Positions 16,128 to 24,705 are shown, counted from the first letter of the stretch. The stretch is DNA of 64,000 nt from Huintestinicola sp050874005 (GCF_050874005.1 NZ_JBNMJV010000006.1:38122-102121); one strand, 5' to 3'. Notes: generated by a model not told the origin, from the letters alone. Numbers and translations: made by a program.

Positions 16128-16613
16128 TTATAAATATTTTTTCGGCAGAAATGGTTTTTCTGCCGTTCTTTTTATTTTGAAAAAAACGTTTTTTTCCGGT
16201 TCGATAGGGGGGACGAGAATGGATTTTATGCCGAAAAGCTTTGCTCCAAGGATATCCGTGAAAAGCTGGTCGCCGATGGTGCATATTTCGCTTTTGGGCA
16301 CGCCAAGCTTCTCAGCGGCTTTTTTATATCCTATGGGCAGGGGCTTTGCGCCCTCGGGTATGAAGTCAAGTCCCAGAAGCTGTGCAAAGGGTGTGACCCT
16401 GGGGACGTGATTGTTTGAGACTATCATCATTTTTATATTGTTTTTACGCATATTGTCAAGCCACTCAAACAGTCCCTCAAGGGGAGTGGGATTGTCGTGG
16501 GTGGTCATTGTGTTGTCGATGTCAAGGATAAGAGCGGTGACTCCCATTTCACGCAGTATTTCGGGAGTCACGCTCAGTATGCTTTTGTAGGCTCTTGTGG
16601 GTGTGAACAGCAT
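16128..16613 (-). CDS. YqeG-family HAD phosphatase
   Basis: 161 residues from the ATG at 16613, which has AAGGAG 7 nt upstream (a longer frame begins at 16694 but runs back into the rpsU terminator). HAD class IIIA landmarks: LILDIDNTMTTHD (nucleophile and general acid Asp), MIVSNNH (motif II) and ICTIGDQLFTDILGA (motif IV). Family members are phosphatases of uncertain substrate, often next to ribosome-assembly genes. The strong rpsU terminator ends right in front of its ribosome binding site, so its mRNA must come from read-through or a weak local start. Confidence 0.9.
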   Translation of the reverse strand: MLFTPTRAYKSILSVTPEILREMGVTALILDIDNTMTTHDNPTPLEGLFEWLDNMRKNNIKMMIVSNNHVPRVTPFAQLLGLDFIPEGAKPLPIGYKKAAEKLGVPKSEICTIGDQLFTDILGAKLFGIKSILVPPIEPEKNVFFKIKRTAEKPFLPKKYL

Positions 16614-16634
16614 AAACACGCTCCTTCTTGATAG

Positions 16635-16668
16635 AAAAAAGCGGCGGCAGTTATATGGCTGCCGCCGC
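16635..16668 (-). terminator. rpsU terminator
   Basis: Minus-strand 10-bp perfect GC stem (GCGGCGGCAG with CTGCCGCCGC), 8-nt loop, followed by TTTTTT. Confidence 0.92.
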
Positions 16669-16702
16669 TCTGTACAAAGCGATACTATTAACATATTAAC
16701 GA

Positions 16703-16876
16703 TTAATACTTACGCTTACGAGCAGCCTCAGACTTCTTCTTGCGCTTTACGGAAGGCTTCTCGTAGTGTTCTCTTTTACGAACCTCAGCGATAACGCCGT
16801 CCTTAGCGCAGCTTCTCTTAAAACGCTTAAGAGCAGTCTCTAAGGTCTCGTTCTTTCCAACGTGAATTTCAGCCAA
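16703..16876 (-). CDS. rpsU: Small ribosomal subunit protein bS21
   Basis: A 57-residue basic protein, too short for most ORF lists. It starts with TTG (GGAGGG 7 nt upstream) and reads MAEIHVGKNETLETALKRFK, then a helix-rich basic tail ending KRKKKSEAARKRKY, the classic bS21 pattern. S21 joins the 30S platform near the anti-Shine-Dalgarno sequence and helps initiation. Preceded by a promoter and followed by a strong terminator, so mainly a single-gene transcript. Confidence 0.96.
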   Translation of the reverse strand: MAEIHVGKNETLETALKRFKRSCAKDGVIAEVRKREHYEKPSVKRKKKSEAARKRKY

Positions 16877-16931
16877 TTTTGTTCCCTCCCTTTGCCCTTT
16901 GGCAGAGGATTATATACGATATAACTATAAC

Positions 16932-16961
16932 ATTATACTATATATCACACGCATTTGTCAA
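16932..16961 (-). promoter_or_regulatory. rpsU promoter
   Basis: Minus-strand TTGACA (16956-16961), 18-bp spacer, TATAAT (16932-16937). Confidence 0.85.
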
Positions 16962-16966
16962 GTGTC

Positions 16967-17009
16967 TGCACAAAAAACCAAGACGAAATTTTGTAAACTT
17001 TTTTGTGCA
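16967..17009 (-). terminator. Inverted repeat after leuS
   Basis: TGCACAAAAAA and TTTTTTGTGCA form an 11-bp stem around a 21-nt loop about 14 bp after the leuS stop; the T-run is part of the stem. Likely the leuS terminator. Confidence 0.6.
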
Positions 17010-17022
17010 TATTTACAAGATG

Positions 17023-19461
17023 TTACTTTGCAACGATATTTACTATCCTGCCCTTGACATAAATTTCCTTGACGATGTTTTTGCCCTCGATGAATGACTT
17101 TACATCGGGGTGAGCCTTTGCCTTGGCAAGTGCGGACTCCTGCTCTTCGTCAACGCCTACGGATATCTTTCCTCTGAGCTTTCCGTTTACCTGAACGGCT
17201 ATCTCGATGGTGTCCACCTGAAGCTCCTTTTCGTCATATACGGGCCAGGACTCGTATGCGATGGTATGGTCGTGACCCAGTATGCTCCACATTTCTTCGC
17301 ACACGTGAGGTGTGACGGGGGAAAGCAGCTTGATAATTCCCTCGGCGTACTCCTTGGGGCATTTTCCTGCCTTATATGCGGCATTCATAAATATCATAAG
17401 CTGGCTTATGGCGGTGTTGAATGCAAGTGCCTCGAAATCGTCGGTGACCTTCTTTACGGTCTGATGGTATACTCTTGTGAGTGTGCCGTCATTTTCTTCG
17501 GTGAGGTTTGAATGTTCGGTGAAGAAATTCCATACTCTTGTGATGAACTTCCTTGCGCCCTCAACTCCCGAGCTGCTCCAGGGCTTTGAGACCTCAAGGG
17601 GACCCATAAACATCTCGTAAAGTCTCAGGGTATCTGCGCCGTAATCTCTTACGATGTCGCTGGGATTTACCACATATTCGGGATATCTCTTGCCCATTTT
17701 GATGCCGTTCTCGCCAAGTATCATTCCCTGGTGAACAAGCTTCTTGAATGGCTCCTTTGTGGGTGCAAGACCCTTGTCGTAGAGGTATCTGTTCCAGATA
17801 CGGGAGTACATAAGGTGACCTACTGCGTGCTCGGGGCCGCCGATGTAAAGGTCAACGGGCATCCAATGCTTCAGAAGCTCGGGGTCTGCAAATTCCTTAT
17901 CGTTATCGGGGTCGATATATCTGAAATAGTACCAGCTTGAACCTGCGGAGCCGGGCATTGTGGAGGTCTCTCTTGTACCCTTTATGCCGTTTTTGTCATA
18001 CTTTTTCCATTCCTCCGCATTTTCAAGAGGAGCTTTGCCGTTCTTGCCCTTGTAGTCCTCAAGCTCGGGAAGAATGAGAGGAAGCTCGTCATCATCAAGA
18101 ACGTGTATCTCGCCGTTTTCGGTGTGTACAACGGGAACAGGCTCGCCCCAGTAACGCTGGCGGGCAAATATCCATTCTCTGAAATGGTAGTTTGTGGTGC
18201 GCTTTGCAACGCCCATTTTTTCAAGCTTGCAGGTGATGGCTTCCTTTGCTTCTTCAACGGTAAGACCTGTAAATTCCTCGGAATTGATGAGCTTGTAGCC
18301 TTTGCCCAGATATTCGCCCTTTTCAAAGGCTTTCTCGGACACGTCAACGTGGCCCAGCTTTTCATCGCCGTCGATTACCTGTATCATATCAATGTTATGA
18401 GCAACAGCATACTCAAAGTCTCTCTGGTCGTGAGCGGGAACAGCCATTACTGCGCCTGTGCCGTAGCTTGCAAGAACAAAGTCGCCGATGAACATTCTGA
18501 CTTCCTTGCCGTTTACGGGATTTATGCAGGTAACGCCTTTAAGCTCGCAGCCGGATTTGGTCTTGTTGAGCTCGGTGCGGTCCATATCGTTTTTCTTGAG
18601 TGTCTCGTCAATGTACGCCTGTACCTCTTCCTTGTTGGTTATGCGGGGCATAAGTGTTTTTACAATTTCACCGTCGGGAGCAAGAACCATAAATGTGATA
18701 CCATAAATTGTCTCGATACAAGTGGTGTAGATGCTGAATTCGCCGCCGCCCACAATGTCAAACTTGACCTCAACGCCTGTAGATTTGCCTATCCAGTTGC
18801 GCTGCATAGCCTTTGTTGACTCGGGCCAGTCTATCTCGTCAAGTCCTTCGAGAAGCTTTTCTGCAAAGGCGGGCTGGTCTATTACCCATTGTTTCATATT
18901 CTTTCTTACAACGGGGTAGCCGCCACGTTCGGATTTTCCGTCAATTACCTCATCATTGGAAAGAACGGTTCCCAGCTCCTCGCACCAGTTAACGGGCATA
19001 TCCACATATTTTGCATAGCCGTCAAGATAAAGCTGCTTGAATATCCATTGTGTCCACTTATAGAACTTGGGGTCGGAGGTAGCCACCATTTTTGACCAGT
19101 CGTAGTCAAAGCCAAGCTCCTTGAGCTGTTTTGAGAAGGTCTTGATGTTTTCCTGGGTAAAGCCGTTGGGGTGGTTTCCCGTTGTTACCGCATACTGCTC
19201 TGCGGGAAGACCGAAGGAGTCATAGCCCATTGGGTGAAGCACATTGTAGCCCTGCATTCTTTTCATTCGGGAAACAATGTCGGTAGCTGTGTAGCCCTCG
19301 GGGTGTCCTGCGTGAAGTCCCACGCCCGAAGGGTATGGAAACATATCAAGAACGTAGTATTTGGGCTTTGAGAAATCCCATACATCGGTCTTGAAGGTCT
19401 CGTTCTCCTCCCAGTATTTCTGCCATTTTTTCTCAATGGCGGAATGATCGTATCTTTCCAA
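17023..19461 (-). CDS. leuS: Leucyl-tRNA synthetase
   Basis: 812 residues, charging tRNA-Leu with leucine. It starts with TTG at 19461 (AAAGGA about 9 nt upstream; MERYDHSAIEKKWQKYW is the expected N-terminus). HIGH-type motif in YPSGVGLHAGHPEGYTATD; an internal editing (CP1) domain around residues 220-400 with TSTMPGSAGSSWYYFRYIDP after it; the KMSKS loop reads GIKMGKRYPEYVVNPSD, that is KMGKR rather than KMSKS. The C-terminal anticodon-binding and tail domain are complete. No T-box leader precedes it: the upstream gene ends only 57 bp away, with an AT-rich 21-bp palindrome between. Confidence 0.97.
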   Translation of the reverse strand: MERYDHSAIEKKWQKYWEENETFKTDVWDFSKPKYYVLDMFPYPSGVGLHAGHPEGYTATDIVSRMKRMQGYNVLHPMGYDSFGLPAEQYAVTTGNHPNGFTQENIKTFSKQLKELGFDYDWSKMVATSDPKFYKWTQWIFKQLYLDGYAKYVDMPVNWCEELGTVLSNDEVIDGKSERGGYPVVRKNMKQWVIDQPAFAEKLLEGLDEIDWPESTKAMQRNWIGKSTGVEVKFDIVGGGEFSIYTTCIETIYGITFMVLAPDGEIVKTLMPRITNKEEVQAYIDETLKKNDMDRTELNKTKSGCELKGVTCINPVNGKEVRMFIGDFVLASYGTGAVMAVPAHDQRDFEYAVAHNIDMIQVIDGDEKLGHVDVSEKAFEKGEYLGKGYKLINSEEFTGLTVEEAKEAITCKLEKMGVAKRTTNYHFREWIFARQRYWGEPVPVVHTENGEIHVLDDDELPLILPELEDYKGKNGKAPLENAEEWKKYDKNGIKGTRETSTMPGSAGSSWYYFRYIDPDNDKEFADPELLKHWMPVDLYIGGPEHAVGHLMYSRIWNRYLYDKGLAPTKEPFKKLVHQGMILGENGIKMGKRYPEYVVNPSDIVRDYGADTLRLYEMFMGPLEVSKPWSSSGVEGARKFITRVWNFFTEHSNLTEENDGTLTRVYHQTVKKVTDDFEALAFNTAISQLMIFMNAAYKAGKCPKEYAEGIIKLLSPVTPHVCEEMWSILGHDHTIAYESWPVYDEKELQVDTIEIAVQVNGKLRGKISVGVDEEQESALAKAKAHPDVKSFIEGKNIVKEIYVKGRIVNIVAK

Positions 19462-19487
19462 AATTATCAGTCCTTTGCAAAATAAAG

Positions 19488-19508
19488 AAATTTATATCAT
19501 ATAAATTT
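19488..19508. repeat. AT-rich perfect palindrome before leuS
   Basis: AAATTTATAT and ATATAAATTT flank a single base: 10-bp arms in the 57-bp gap between the upstream membrane-protein gene and leuS. Could be an operator, a weak promoter region or chance in AT-rich DNA. Confidence 0.4.
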
Positions 19509-19518
19509 GATATCTGAG

Positions 19519-20388
19519 TTATTGTTTGTTCTTGCTGTACTCGGAAATATCTTCGTCAAGAATAAGAAAATAAAGCATAACGCACCTTGCCACAAGTGAA
19601 ATGATACCCATAACTGCAAGAAATCCGAAAAGTCCTCCCAGACCAATGCTGCTGAATGCGGCTGTGGCAACGCCTGCGGTGATAATGCCGATGATATTGA
19701 ATATAACGTCAATGCTTATCCACCAGGCAAGAGTTTCCTTTGCGGTGTTGCTGCCGATAAAGAACCTGATGAACAGATAAAGGAGAAAGCCCGAAATGCC
19801 AAGATCCAGCAGAATAGTCAATCCTCCGCCGCCTATCAGCGAAAGAAGATAGGAAAGTGTATTGTATCCGTACAGAGCGATACCAACTCCCGCAACGATC
19901 TTTGTCTTTTTCCTGCCCTTTTCGTATTTTTCGGGGTCTACTGCCATACGTGCAGCGTAGAGATCGTCCATTGAGGAGGTCGTTCTCGGATTTGTCCTTC
20001 CCGATGTGCTTTGATAGGAACTTTGATATGAGCTTGATGTGCTCTTATATGAGCCTGATGTACTCTGATATGTACTTTGTCCCGAAGAGGAGGACTGCTG
20101 TGTGCTCTGCGGTCTTGCGGGTGCGGACATATCCTCGAACATAGGCTTAGGTTCGGCAGGCTTATCGGGTGTAACGGCTTTTTCCGCCTGCTTATCGAGG
20201 GCAGTTACCTCAGAGCCGTCCATTTCGCTGAGTACGGGCATTGCGATATCATCAAAATTGTCCATACTGTCGGAAGGACGGGGAGTATCGTTAGCTGTTT
20301 CCTCAAGTCCCTCCGATGCGTCGGGGAGATCGTCATAGGTCTCTCCCGTATCGGGCAGATCAAGACCGTCCATTTTAAGTTCGTCCAT
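19519..20388 (-). CDS. Membrane protein with acidic and Ser/Gln/Tyr-repeat N-terminus
   Basis: 289 residues. The first 85 are acidic and disordered-looking; residues about 95-135 are a Ser/Thr/Gln/Tyr low-complexity stretch with repeated YQST and YKST units; then DDLYAARMAVDPEKYEKGRKKTK and four predicted membrane segments (IVAGVGIALYGYNTLSYLLS; LLDLGISGFLLYLFIRFFI; ISIDVIFNIIGIITAGVA; GLFGFLAVMGIISLVARCVML). No family recognised. AGGGG precedes the ATG. It sits with a second unknown membrane protein between rsfS and leuS. Confidence 0.8.
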   Translation of the reverse strand: MDELKMDGLDLPDTGETYDDLPDASEGLEETANDTPRPSDSMDNFDDIAMPVLSEMDGSEVTALDKQAEKAVTPDKPAEPKPMFEDMSAPARPQSTQQSSSSGQSTYQSTSGSYKSTSSSYQSSYQSTSGRTNPRTTSSMDDLYAARMAVDPEKYEKGRKKTKIVAGVGIALYGYNTLSYLLSLIGGGGLTILLDLGISGFLLYLFIRFFIGSNTAKETLAWWISIDVIFNIIGIITAGVATAAFSSIGLGGLFGFLAVMGIISLVARCVMLYFLILDEDISEYSKNKQ

Positions 20389-20403
20389 TGTTAATTACCC
20401 CTT

Positions 20404-20913
20404 TCAGTTTTTATCTTTTTGTTTGCTTTTGCAGTATGCTTTAACGCTTTTGTCGAATAAGGTGAACCAGATAGGCACACCGATAATAGCAAGGGAAATG
20501 AGCGATGATAAAACACCGTAGAGAACAGCCGTGCTGCCATATGCCGCAGTTGATATCAGCGACGGCACAAAAATAAGCAGAGAAATAGCGGCACATATGC
20601 AGAAAAACACTCCGAGAGCGATCCTTGCGCTGTTTTTGCCCATGACAAACATAACTCCGATAGCGGTAAAAAGAACCAATGCAGCCATTTCGCCTATCCA
20701 ATAGGATAATCCCTCCGACAGGTCGGGAATGGCTTTCAGAATATTTATCCCGCAAAAAATAAGGTAGAGTATTCCGATGACCATGACCTTGATTTTTCCC
20801 TTTCGGGCAAGCTCACGCTGTTCGTAATCCGCAAAAGCCTTTGCTTTATCGTCATTCTCTTCTTCAGTCTGACTGTAGAGAGCGGAATATCCCATATCTG
20901 TGTTGTCTTCCAT
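20404..20913 (-). CDS. Four-helix membrane protein of unknown function
   Basis: 169 residues: a cytoplasmic-looking acidic N-terminus (EEENDDKAKAFADYEQRELA) and four membrane segments (VMVIGILYLIFCGINILKA; MAALVLFTAIGVMFVMG; IALGVFFCICAAISLLIFV; LSSLISLAIIGVPIWFTLF), then a short basic tail. Not recognised; resembles generic DUF membrane proteins of Clostridia. Good ribosome binding site (AAGGGGG). It is 15 bp from the next membrane-protein gene and 19 bp from rsfS, so it belongs to the same operon. Confidence 0.78.
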   Translation of the reverse strand: MEDNTDMGYSALYSQTEEENDDKAKAFADYEQRELARKGKIKVMVIGILYLIFCGINILKAIPDLSEGLSYWIGEMAALVLFTAIGVMFVMGKNSARIALGVFFCICAAISLLIFVPSLISTAAYGSTAVLYGVLSSLISLAIIGVPIWFTLFDKSVKAYCKSKQKDKN

Positions 20914-20932
20914 TTCAAGTCCCCCTTAAAAA

Positions 20933-21298
20933 TTATTTTACCCACTCCGATATATCCACGTCCTCTCCGTCTCTCCAGAGACGTTCAAGGTTGTAGAATT
21001 CTCTCTGATCTTTGCTGAAAACGTGGACTACTATGTCACCGTAGTCGATTATCACCCAGTTGGAGCCGTTGTTTCCCTGAACTCTGTTGGGGGTGACGCC
21101 GTTTTCCTGCATTTTGTACTCCGCCTCGTCGGCAAGAGCCTTTGTCTGTGTGCTTGAGGTTCCGTCGGCAATTACGAAATAGTCCGCAATTATGGTAAGG
21201 TCGCCAACCTTGATGACCTTGATATCCTCGGCTTTTTTGCTGTCGAGAGCCTTGACGATTATCTCAAGCTTTTGCTTTTGTGTAAGTGTATCCGGCAT
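20933..21298 (-). CDS. rsfS: Ribosomal silencing factor RsfS
   Basis: 121 residues from the ATG at 21298 (AAAGGCGG 6 nt upstream; the frame is open 30 codons further but that overlaps yqeK). RsfS/Iojap binds uL14 on the 50S subunit and blocks subunit joining in poor nutrients. Conserved pieces are visible: DIKVIKVGDLTIIADYFVIA, QTKALADE, NWVIIDYGDIVVHVF and REFYNLERLW. Its place after yqeK is the usual Firmicutes order. Confidence 0.96.
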   Translation of the reverse strand: MPDTLTQKQKLEIIVKALDSKKAEDIKVIKVGDLTIIADYFVIADGTSSTQTKALADEAEYKMQENGVTPNRVQGNNGSNWVIIDYGDIVVHVFSKDQREFYNLERLWRDGEDVDISEWVK

Positions 21299-21311
21299 AA
21301 AAAACCGCCTT

Positions 21312-21899
21312 TCATCTGAAAATTTCAGCGTAATGATTATAAGCCTGCGTGGTGCTTTCGGGTATAAGCGAGCCTTTGGCAATAACATCGCTTACCGAAA
21401 AGCTTATGGCTTCAAGCATAGCCTTCTGCAAATTCTCAAAGGCAAGCTTGCGCATTTTTCCCACGTCCTTATAGGAACGATCCTCGGAAATAAGGTCGGC
21501 AAGGTAGATTATCTCCTCAGTTTTTGACATTCCCGCCCTTGCGGCTGTATGGAACCGCACCGCCATCAGGATATCCTCGTCGGCAATGTGCAGAACGTGC
21601 TCGCAGTACCAGGAGCCTGCCGCAGCGTGATACAGCGCAGGTATCTTCTCCTCAACGGGACTGAGGGGAACGATACATTCCCTGCCCATTTTAAGCTGTT
21701 CCTCGGGAGGTATCTCCTTGCAGATATCGTGGATAAGCCCTGCAAGATAGCATTTCCCCCTGTCTGCGCCGAATTTCTCCGCCAGCTTGTCTGCGGCGGC
21801 GGCAACATTCAGACTGTGGGTATATCTTTTCTTTGAGAGCCTTATTTTAAGGATATCCTTTATTTCTTCCGTATCGGCTCCGCAGATATCAACTGCCAT
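21312..21899 (-). CDS. yqeK: YqeK-type HD-domain phosphohydrolase (probable Ap4A hydrolase)
   Basis: 195 residues with an HD metal site: RYTHSLNVA (first His), AGLIHDICKEIPPE (HD pair), LYHAAAGSWYCEHVL and AVRFHTAARAGMS (further His), YLADLISEDR (last Asp). YqeK enzymes cleave diadenosine tetraphosphate symmetrically. The ATG directly follows the nadD stop (TAAATG), so nadD and yqeK are coupled, as in most Firmicutes. Confidence 0.94.
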   Translation of the reverse strand: MAVDICGADTEEIKDILKIRLSKKRYTHSLNVAAAADKLAEKFGADRGKCYLAGLIHDICKEIPPEEQLKMGRECIVPLSPVEEKIPALYHAAAGSWYCEHVLHIADEDILMAVRFHTAARAGMSKTEEIIYLADLISEDRSYKDVGKMRKLAFENLQKAMLEAISFSVSDVIAKGSLIPESTTQAYNHYAEIFR

Positions 21900-22520
21900 T
21901 TAACGATCACCCTGTTTATAAATAGACTTAGACATAATATATTGTACTACATTTTTATCAACATAGCAAGATATATCTTGATTTTTTACAATTTTTTTAC
22001 GGATCTCGGTAGATGAAATGTCAAAAGGCTCTGTTTCTATGATCGTGACCTTGCCGCCCAAAGCCTTTACCTTTTCAGCATATTCCTCTATTCTCCGTGA
22101 CTCCTTGGGGGAGCGTGAGACTGCTGCAATTTGGGCGATACTTATAATATCCCGAAAACTGTTCCAGGTGGGCAGAGTGGCAAGGGAGTCGCTGCCCACG
22201 GTCAGGATAAGCTTGTCCTCGGGATAAAGCTTTTGCAGATACCTGAGGGTCTCACAGGTGTAGCTGAGAGTTCCTTTTTTTATCTCAAAGTCCGAGACCT
22301 CGCAGCGGGGGAGCTTTTCAAAGGCAAGTCTGCACATCTCCAGCCTGTCCTCGCAATTTGCTCTGTTTTCGGTATCAAGCCCTGCTTTAAAAGGATTTAC
22401 AAATGCGGGCATAATTATTACTCTGTCGGGGGAAAGACTGCTCTCAAGCAGGGACTTCACCGCATTTACGTGACCTAAATGAACAGGGTCAAAGCTGCCG
22501 CCGAAAAGTGCCGTTATCAC
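21900..22520 (-). CDS. nadD: Nicotinate-nucleotide adenylyltransferase
   Basis: 206 residues. Makes deamido-NAD from nicotinate mononucleotide and ATP. N-terminal GGSFDPVHLGHVNAVK is the nucleotidyltransferase HxGH motif, and FDISSTEIRKK near the C-terminus is the ISSTxIR motif. The ATG overlaps the yhbY stop (ATGA). Confidence 0.96.
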   Translation of the reverse strand: MITALFGGSFDPVHLGHVNAVKSLLESSLSPDRVIIMPAFVNPFKAGLDTENRANCEDRLEMCRLAFEKLPRCEVSDFEIKKGTLSYTCETLRYLQKLYPEDKLILTVGSDSLATLPTWNSFRDIISIAQIAAVSRSPKESRRIEEYAEKVKALGGKVTIIETEPFDISSTEIRKKIVKNQDISCYVDKNVVQYIMSKSIYKQGDR

Positions 22521-22825
22521 TTTTTCTTTTCTGCCTTGGGCAGCTCTATTTTAGGCTCCTGGGGATTTCTCTTGAAAAGCACAAGCTTGTTGCCGATGGT
22601 CTGAACAACCTCGGACTTTGTTGCCTCCGCAAGCTCTGCTGCCGCTTCCGCAGATGAGAGCATTGCCGTTTCAAGGACTTTAAGCTTGACTATCTCTCTT
22701 GCCTTGAGAGCGTCGTTTACCTGGGTGATAAGGTTCTCACCGATGCCGCCCTTGCCCACCTGCAAAATGGTGTCCTCTTTGGCGGCTATTCCTCTTAAAT
22801 AGGCTCTTTGTTTGCTTGTAAGCAT
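22517..22825 (-). CDS. yhbY: YhbY-type CRM-domain RNA-binding protein
   Basis: 102 residues forming one CRM domain: LTSKQRAYLRGIAAKEDTIL, the GKGGIGE loop (cf. GxxG motif) and KLKVLETAMLSSAEAAAELA. The family associates with pre-50S ribosomes. Ends in a short Lys-rich tail. It sits between rdgB (1-bp gap) and nadD (overlap). Confidence 0.94.
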   Translation of the reverse strand: MLTSKQRAYLRGIAAKEDTILQVGKGGIGENLITQVNDALKAREIVKLKVLETAMLSSAEAAAELAEATKSEVVQTIGNKLVLFKRNPQEPKIELPKAEKKK

Positions 22826-22826
22826 T

Positions 22827-23399
22827 TTATTTCTCTCCCTTTATTACTTTTTCAAACTTCCTCAAAGCGTCGCTTCTGTGGCTCACCTTGTTTTTCTCCT
22901 CGGCGGAAATTTCCGCAAAGCTTTTGTCGCCGTACATAAAGATAGGGTCATAGCCGAAGCCGTTGGTGCCTTTCTTTTCATATCCTATTTTACCCTCGCA
23001 GATGCCTGTGACCACGTGCTTTCCGCCCTTTTCGTCAATGTAGCATATGCAGCACTTGAACCTCGCTGTCCGCTTTTCGTCGGGAACTCCCTCAAGCTCG
23101 GAAAGCACCCTTGCACACCGCTTTCCCTCCTCGGCATATCTTGCGGAGTATATTCCGGGTGCGCCGTTCAGTGCGTCTACCTCAAGTCCGCTGTCGTCGG
23201 CGATAACGGGGGTTTTAAACATATCGTAAATTGCTTTTGCCTTGAGATATGCGTTTTCATCAAAGGTGGTGCCTGTTTCCTCCACCTCGATGTCGGCTCC
23301 CGCCTCGCTCTGGGAGACTACCTCAAAGCCCTCCGGCTCAAGTATCTCTCTGAACTCTCTCAGCTTGTTTTTATTGTTGGAAGCAAGTATAAGCTTCAT
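22827..23399 (-). CDS. rdgB: RdgB/HAM1-type non-canonical purine NTP pyrophosphatase
   Basis: 190 residues from the ATG at 23399 (GAGGTG 5 nt upstream), the usual length. It removes dITP, XTP and related damaged nucleotides. Motifs: LILASNNKNKLREF at the N-terminus, TPVIADDSGLEVDALNGAPG with the metal and catalytic Asp, GIYSARYA, NGFGYDPIF and a SHRSDALRKF C-terminal block. Confidence 0.96.
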   Translation of the reverse strand: MKLILASNNKNKLREFREILEPEGFEVVSQSEAGADIEVEETGTTFDENAYLKAKAIYDMFKTPVIADDSGLEVDALNGAPGIYSARYAEEGKRCARVLSELEGVPDEKRTARFKCCICYIDEKGGKHVVTGICEGKIGYEKKGTNGFGYDPIFMYGDKSFAEISAEEKNKVSHRSDALRKFEKVIKGEK

Positions 23400-23412
23400 A
23401 TTAACACCTCTC

Positions 23413-24705
23413 TTATTCATCCTCGCTGTCTTTTTCCTTCTTGCCGAAGGATATCTCCTTGAACAGGAAGCCGAATTTTCCGTCCCTCAGACTCTTCTTT
23501 TCCGCAGGCTTTTCTTTCTCGGGAGCTTCTTCGGTTTCTTCCTCGCTGTCGGCGGTTTCACAGAGAGGCTCATTTTCGGGGATATCTTCGGAAATTTCTT
23601 CTTCGCTTGTTTCTGTTACAGCTTCGGACAGCTCGTCGGCTGTTTCTTCATCGGATACATCGGAAATATCCTCTGTCTCGTTTTCGGGAACAGTTTCTTC
23701 AATGACTTCCTCTTCGGGAATGTCCTCGGAAATATCTTCGTAAGCTTCGTCCTCACCGTCTCCCGTAAGTCTCTCGTAATTTCCGCTGAACTCAGTATCG
23801 GAAACGAAAAGCGCCTCTGCATAATCGTGAGCGGAAAAGTCCATAAGGTCGTCTATCTTCTCGCCAACGCCCACAAGCTTTACGGGAATTCCAAGCTCAC
23901 GGTGAATGGTGATGATGATTCCGCCCTTTGCCGTACCGTCAAGCTTTGTGAGCACAATGCCCGTAATATCCGCAGTTTCAGAGAAAAGCTTTGCCTGATT
24001 TACGGCGTTCTGACCTGTGGTGGCGTCAAGGACAAGAAGGGTCTCAAGGGAACAGCCCTCCGCCTGCTGACGGCATATCCTTGTTATCTTTTTCAGCTCG
24101 TCCATAAGATTTTTTTTGTTGTGAAGTCTGCCTGCTGTGTCGCAGATAACTACGTCCGCACCCCTTGCCTTTGCCGCTGTGATGGCGTCAAAAACCACCG
24201 CTGCAGGGTCGGAGCCTTCAGAATGCTTTACTATCTCGGCTCCCGCTCTTTCCACCCATACCTGGAGCTGGTCTATAGCTGCCGCACGGAAGGTGTCCGC
24301 CGCAGCCACAATGACCTTCTTGCCCTCGGAGGTGAGCCTTGCGGCAAGCTTTCCGATGGTGGTGGTCTTTCCTGCTCCGTTTACGCCGATGACCATTATT
24401 ACCGCAGGCTTTGAGGAAAGGTCAAGCTTTTTGTCCTCTCCCAGCATTTCGGTGATTATTCTTTTCAGCTCGTCCTTGATGAGCGCAGGCTCTTTTATGC
24501 CCTTTTCTTTTACCGCTTTTCTCAGCTCCGAGCAGATATCAACAGAGGTCTGCACGCCGATGTCGCACATAATGAGAGTTTCTTCCAGCTCCTCAAAAAA
24601 ATCCTCGTCGATCTTTGTAAAGGAGTTCAGCAGGGAATTGACCTTTCCCATCATAGAGTCCCTTGTTTTTTTGATGCCTTCGGCAATTTTTTCAAAAAAT
24701 CCCAT
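23413..24705 (-). CDS. ftsY: Signal recognition particle receptor FtsY with acidic C-terminal extension
   Basis: 430 residues from the ATG at 24705 (AAGGAAGGG upstream). The N-domain begins immediately (GFFEKIAEGIKKTRDSMMGK) and the G-domain shows all GTPase motifs: GVNGAGKTTTIGKLA, DTFRAAAIDQL, CDTAGRLHNKK, LTKLDGTAKGG. The NG core ends near residue 305 (IDDLMDFSAHDYAEALF). It is followed by about 125 residues that are mostly Glu, Asp, Ser and Thr, ending in a basic patch (KFGFLFKEISFGKKEK). E. coli FtsY has its acidic region at the N-terminus; here it is at the C-terminus. It docks SRP-ribosome complexes at the membrane. Preceded by smc, with a structured repeat between. Confidence 0.95.
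   Translation of the reverse strand: MGFFEKIAEGIKKTRDSMMGKVNSLLNSFTKIDEDFFEELEETLIMCDIGVQTSVDICSELRKAVKEKGIKEPALIKDELKRIITEMLGEDKKLDLSSKPAVIMVIGVNGAGKTTTIGKLAARLTSEGKKVIVAAADTFRAAAIDQLQVWVERAGAEIVKHSEGSDPAAVVFDAITAAKARGADVVICDTAGRLHNKKNLMDELKKITRICRQQAEGCSLETLLVLDATTGQNAVNQAKLFSETADITGIVLTKLDGTAKGGIIITIHRELGIPVKLVGVGEKIDDLMDFSAHDYAEALFVSDTEFSGNYERLTGDGEDEAYEDISEDIPEEEVIEETVPENETEDISDVSDEETADELSEAVTETSEEEISEDIPENEPLCETADSEEETEEAPEKEKPAEKKSLRDGKFGFLFKEISFGKKEKDSEDE

Noticed and set aside
19462..19518. T-box leader for leuS
   Set aside because: The gap is only 57 bp, too short for a T-box, and no T-box sequence or terminator is seen.
23242..24414. 390-codon plus-strand frame opposite ftsY and rdgB
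   Set aside because: Antisense shadow of two certain genes; composition follows their codon pattern.
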